DNA of 7,014 bases from Thermoplasmata archaeon (GTDB taxonomy: Archaea > Thermoplasmatota > Thermoplasmata > Thermoplasmatales > GCA-001856825): positions 1-7,014 of the forward strand of contig JAKBNO010000061.1 in NCBI GenBank assembly GCA_021831005.1, in the 5' to 3' direction. Positions 5,382 to 7,014 of the stretch are shown piece after piece (the stretch's first letter is position 1; every line of letters begins with the position of its first letter). Both the position numbers and the translations under genes were made by a program. The notes beneath the pieces are model-generated. The model was not told the origin of the DNA. It saw only the letters and a list, made by a program, of their open reading frames with translations, and did not search any database.

Positions 5382-6647
5382 GCGAAGCTTCATTGCTTTT
5401 GCGATTCTATCTACTGCCAGGATGTACGCTGCCATTCTGGGATTCGTGTTGTACTTGACCATTGTCTCAGTGGTTTCCCAGAAGCTCTTGGACACTTTCC
5501 TGTCCAACTTGCTGTACACTTCGTCCAGGTCCCAGTAGAATCCGTTGATGTTCTGTACCCACTCAAAGTAAGAAACTATGACTCCACCGGAGTTTGCTAG
5601 GAAGTCAGGGATATCGAACACCTTGTTCTTGACAAGGATTTCGTCCGCATCTGGCGTGGTCGGTCCATTTGCCAGCTCAAGGACAATCTTTGCCTTGACA
5701 TTGGCAGCATTCTTTGAAGTGATCTGATTCTCCAGGGCAGATGGAATGAGTACGTCAACTTTGAGTTCCAGAAGGTCTGCATTTGAGATCTCCTTTGCTC
5801 CCTTGAATCCAACAACACTTCCAGTCTTCATCTTATGAACTTTCACTGCCTCGAAGTCAAGCCCATCTGCATTGTATATCCCACCCTTGCTGTCAGAAAC
5901 AGCCACTACCTTTGAATGGAACATTTCTGTGACCAGCTTGTGCGCAAACTCACCCGCATTTCCAAATCCCTGGATAGCGACGTTTGCCTTTGCTAGGTCA
6001 ACGTGGAGGTGTTTAGCAGCCTCTCTCAGTATGAACATTCCTCCCCTTGCGGTTGCATCTCCTCTCCCGAGTGATCCACCTATCTCAAGGGGCTTACCTG
6101 TTATGACTCCCGGGACATTGTATCCCTCCATCACCGAGTATTCATCCATCATCCAAGCCATTATCTGTGGAGTCGTATAGACATCGGGGGCCGGTATATC
6201 GATATCAGGTCCGATGTATTCCCCTATCGCCCTAACGTACCCTCTTGACAGTCTCTCAAGCTCTGAGACGCTCAGACTCTTTGGATCGCATATGACTCCG
6301 CCTTTCGCTCCACCGTACGGTATGTCTGCCAGAGAAGTCTTCCAGGTCATCCATGCTGCGAGTGCTTTAACCGTTGATAGACTTTCCTGAGGGTGGAATC
6401 GAATTCCTCCCTTGGTAGGTCCTCTCGCAAAATTATAGTGAACTCTGAATCCAGTGAAAACTTTAGTAGTTCCATCATCCATTCTCACCGGGATCTGAAC
6501 CTGTACCATGCTCATCGGCTCGCGTAAAATCGCGAGTGCTTGGGGGTCCAGTTTCATTATCTTGGCAGCTTCGTCCAGTTGTTTTTGTGCAATTTTAAAG
6601 GGGTCGAGTTCTTCGGGTTTTTTTTCGCTCTTAGATTGTTGCATCAT
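5370..6647 (-). CDS. gdhA: Glutamate dehydrogenase, archaeal hexameric type
   Basis: This 425-residue enzyme catalyses reversible oxidative deamination of glutamate to 2-oxoglutarate and ammonia with NAD(P), linking carbon and nitrogen metabolism in the cytoplasm. The substrate domain shows GPTKGGIRFHP (Lys79), TWKTS (Lys103), PYGGAKGGV with catalytic Lys115, and PAPDVYTTP with catalytic Asp155. The Rossmann domain has GFGNAG (227-232), and Asp252 follows the second strand (VAVSDSKGGIYN). That residue does not settle cofactor preference, because similar sequences occur in NADP-using enzymes. Its length fits the short hexameric class of archaea such as Thermococcus and Thermoplasma. Two adjacent ATG codons begin the frame. 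The AGGTGA element is 4 nt from the first and 7 nt from the second (6644), so Met2 may be the true start. It has its own promoter and terminator and is divergent from speE. Confidence 0.97.
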   Translation of the reverse strand: MMQQSKSEKKPEELDPFKIAQKQLDEAAKIMKLDPQALAILREPMSMVQVQIPVRMDDGTTKVFTGFRVHYNFARGPTKGGIRFHPQESLSTVKALAAWMTWKTSLADIPYGGAKGGVICDPKSLSVSELERLSRGYVRAIGEYIGPDIDIPAPDVYTTPQIMAWMMDEYSVMEGYNVPGVITGKPLEIGGSLGRGDATARGGMFILREAAKHLHVDLAKANVAIQGFGNAGEFAHKLVTEMFHSKVVAVSDSKGGIYNADGLDFEAVKVHKMKTGSVVGFKGAKEISNADLLELKVDVLIPSALENQITSKNAANVKAKIVLELANGPTTPDADEILVKNKVFDIPDFLANSGGVIVSYFEWVQNINGFYWDLDEVYSKLDRKVSKSFWETTETMVKYNTNPRMAAYILAVDRIAKAMKLRGWY

Positions 6648-6651
6648 CGTT

Positions 6652-6657
6652 TCACCT
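6652..6657 (-). promoter_or_regulatory. gdhA: Shine-Dalgarno site of gdhA
   Basis: The minus strand reads AGGTGA, 4 nt before the ATG at 6647 and 7 nt before the next codon, also ATG, at 6644. The longer spacing is nearer the usual optimum and favours the second ATG. This is one of the few clear ribosome binding sites in the window. Confidence 0.6.
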
Positions 6658-6684
6658 ATAATGCGTCCCGTAATCGCATCTTAA

Positions 6685-6692
6685 TTCATAAA
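6685..6692 (-). promoter_or_regulatory. gdhA: Candidate TATA box of gdhA
   Basis: The minus strand reads TTTATGAA, about 40 nt before the start codon. Transcription starting 25 nt downstream would leave a leader of about 15-20 nt, enough to include the AGGTGA Shine-Dalgarno site, so the two signals are mutually consistent. Confidence 0.45.
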
Positions 6693-6747
6693 GGTTCTCT
6701 ATTATCCTCGTTTTAGCGCTCCTAAGGTGACAAAGAGGGCTCACATC

Positions 6748-6755
6748 GATAAAGG
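6748..6755 (+). promoter_or_regulatory. speE: Candidate TATA box of the spermidine synthase gene
   Basis: GATAAAGG is centred about 31 nt before the ATG at 6783, so a transcript would carry a leader of only a few nucleotides. No Shine-Dalgarno site precedes the ATG. The box is weak, and the call rests mainly on spacing. Confidence 0.35.
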
Positions 6756-6782
6756 TTATTTTGGTCTTCAATATTAAGAGTC

Positions 6783-7014
6783 ATGAAGGTAGACTTCTGG
6801 TTCTCTGAACTTCAGAGTGAAGATGTGAAATTTGGGCTGAGAGTCAAGTCCCACCTATTCTCGAAAGAGTCGAAGTACCAAAAAATTGACATTTTCGACA
6901 CAGATTTCTTTGGGAGGGTGATGGTACTCGACGGTTGCTTTATGATAACCGAAAAGGACGAATTCATGTATCAGGAGATGCTTTCACATCCCGCAATGGT
7001 TTCTCACCCGGACC
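6783..7014 (+). CDS. speE: Spermidine synthase (polyamine aminopropyltransferase), N-terminal part
   Basis: The first 77 codons of an aminopropyltransferase are present; the rest lies beyond the window. The enzyme transfers the aminopropyl group from decarboxylated S-adenosylmethionine to putrescine or another amine. The visible part is the N-terminal beta-domain with the family pattern KYQKIDIFDTDFFGRVMVLD (31-50), then TEKDEFMYQEML (56-67) and HPAM..HP (69-76). These lead into the GGGDG motif that would follow. The LDG and the acidic EKDEF segment are the expected substrate-region signatures. Where many homologues have Gln after LDGxx, this one has Met (LDGCFMIT), as in some bacterial and archaeal members. 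Substrate size preference (spermidine or longer or agmatine-derived amines) cannot be told from this fragment. The ATG is the only reasonable start and the gene is divergent from gdhA. Confidence 0.93.
   Translation, partial: MKVDFWFSELQSEDVKFGLRVKSHLFSKESKYQKIDIFDTDFFGRVMVLDGCFMITEKDEFMYQEMLSHPAMVSHPD

Noticed and set aside
5872..6180. 102-codon plus-strand open frame opposite gdhA
   Set aside because: It lies entirely antisense to a complete glutamate dehydrogenase and has no recognisable domain.
1..7014. CRISPR arrays, tRNA or rRNA genes, insertion sequences and long direct repeats
   Set aside because: Reading both strands showed no spaced direct repeats, no tRNA-like cloverleaf and no transposase; the gaps between genes are all under 200 nt.

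Overview
The window looks archaeal, most likely from a Thermoplasmata-type or related euryarchaeote. The evidence is a B-family polymerase of the archaeal PolB2 clade, a hexameric-type archaeal glutamate dehydrogenase, TATA-like boxes about 25 nt before several start codons (leaderless-style genes), T-run terminators and few Shine-Dalgarno sites. The lineage is inference from protein resemblance only. Coding density is high, and no rRNA, tRNA, CRISPR array or insertion sequence was seen.

Left part (1-3710). The 3' end of a plus-strand M19 (renal-dipeptidase family) peptidase converges on a minus-strand block. In transcription order (right to left) the block holds a short RadA/RecA-like protein without a Walker A motif (3642-3172), a 63-residue helical protein (3181-2990), a PolB2-type DNA polymerase (2993-1011), a DUF1805/YunC-like protein (1024-737), and then a separately promoted 55-residue Cys-rich protein (676-509). 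The first four genes overlap by 10, 4 and 14 nt, so they are almost certainly one co-translated operon. Both large members look like altered versions of active enzymes. The polymerase keeps its two metal-binding Asp residues but has lost the rest of motif C and the proofreading motifs. The RadA-like protein lacks its nucleotide-binding loop. This resembles the logic of bacterial ImuA/ImuB-type mutasomes and is the most interesting system in the window.

Middle (3711-5289). A tandem two-domain retropepsin-like aspartic protease (minus) is divergent from a YycN-like GNAT acetyltransferase (plus). The acetyltransferase is followed by a possible 40-residue membrane miniprotein whose GTG start overlaps its stop codon.

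Right part (5318-7014). Glutamate dehydrogenase (minus), with its own promoter, Shine-Dalgarno site and hairpin plus T-run terminator, is divergent from the 5' end of a spermidine synthase gene (plus) that runs off the window. These are ordinary housekeeping genes of nitrogen and polyamine metabolism.
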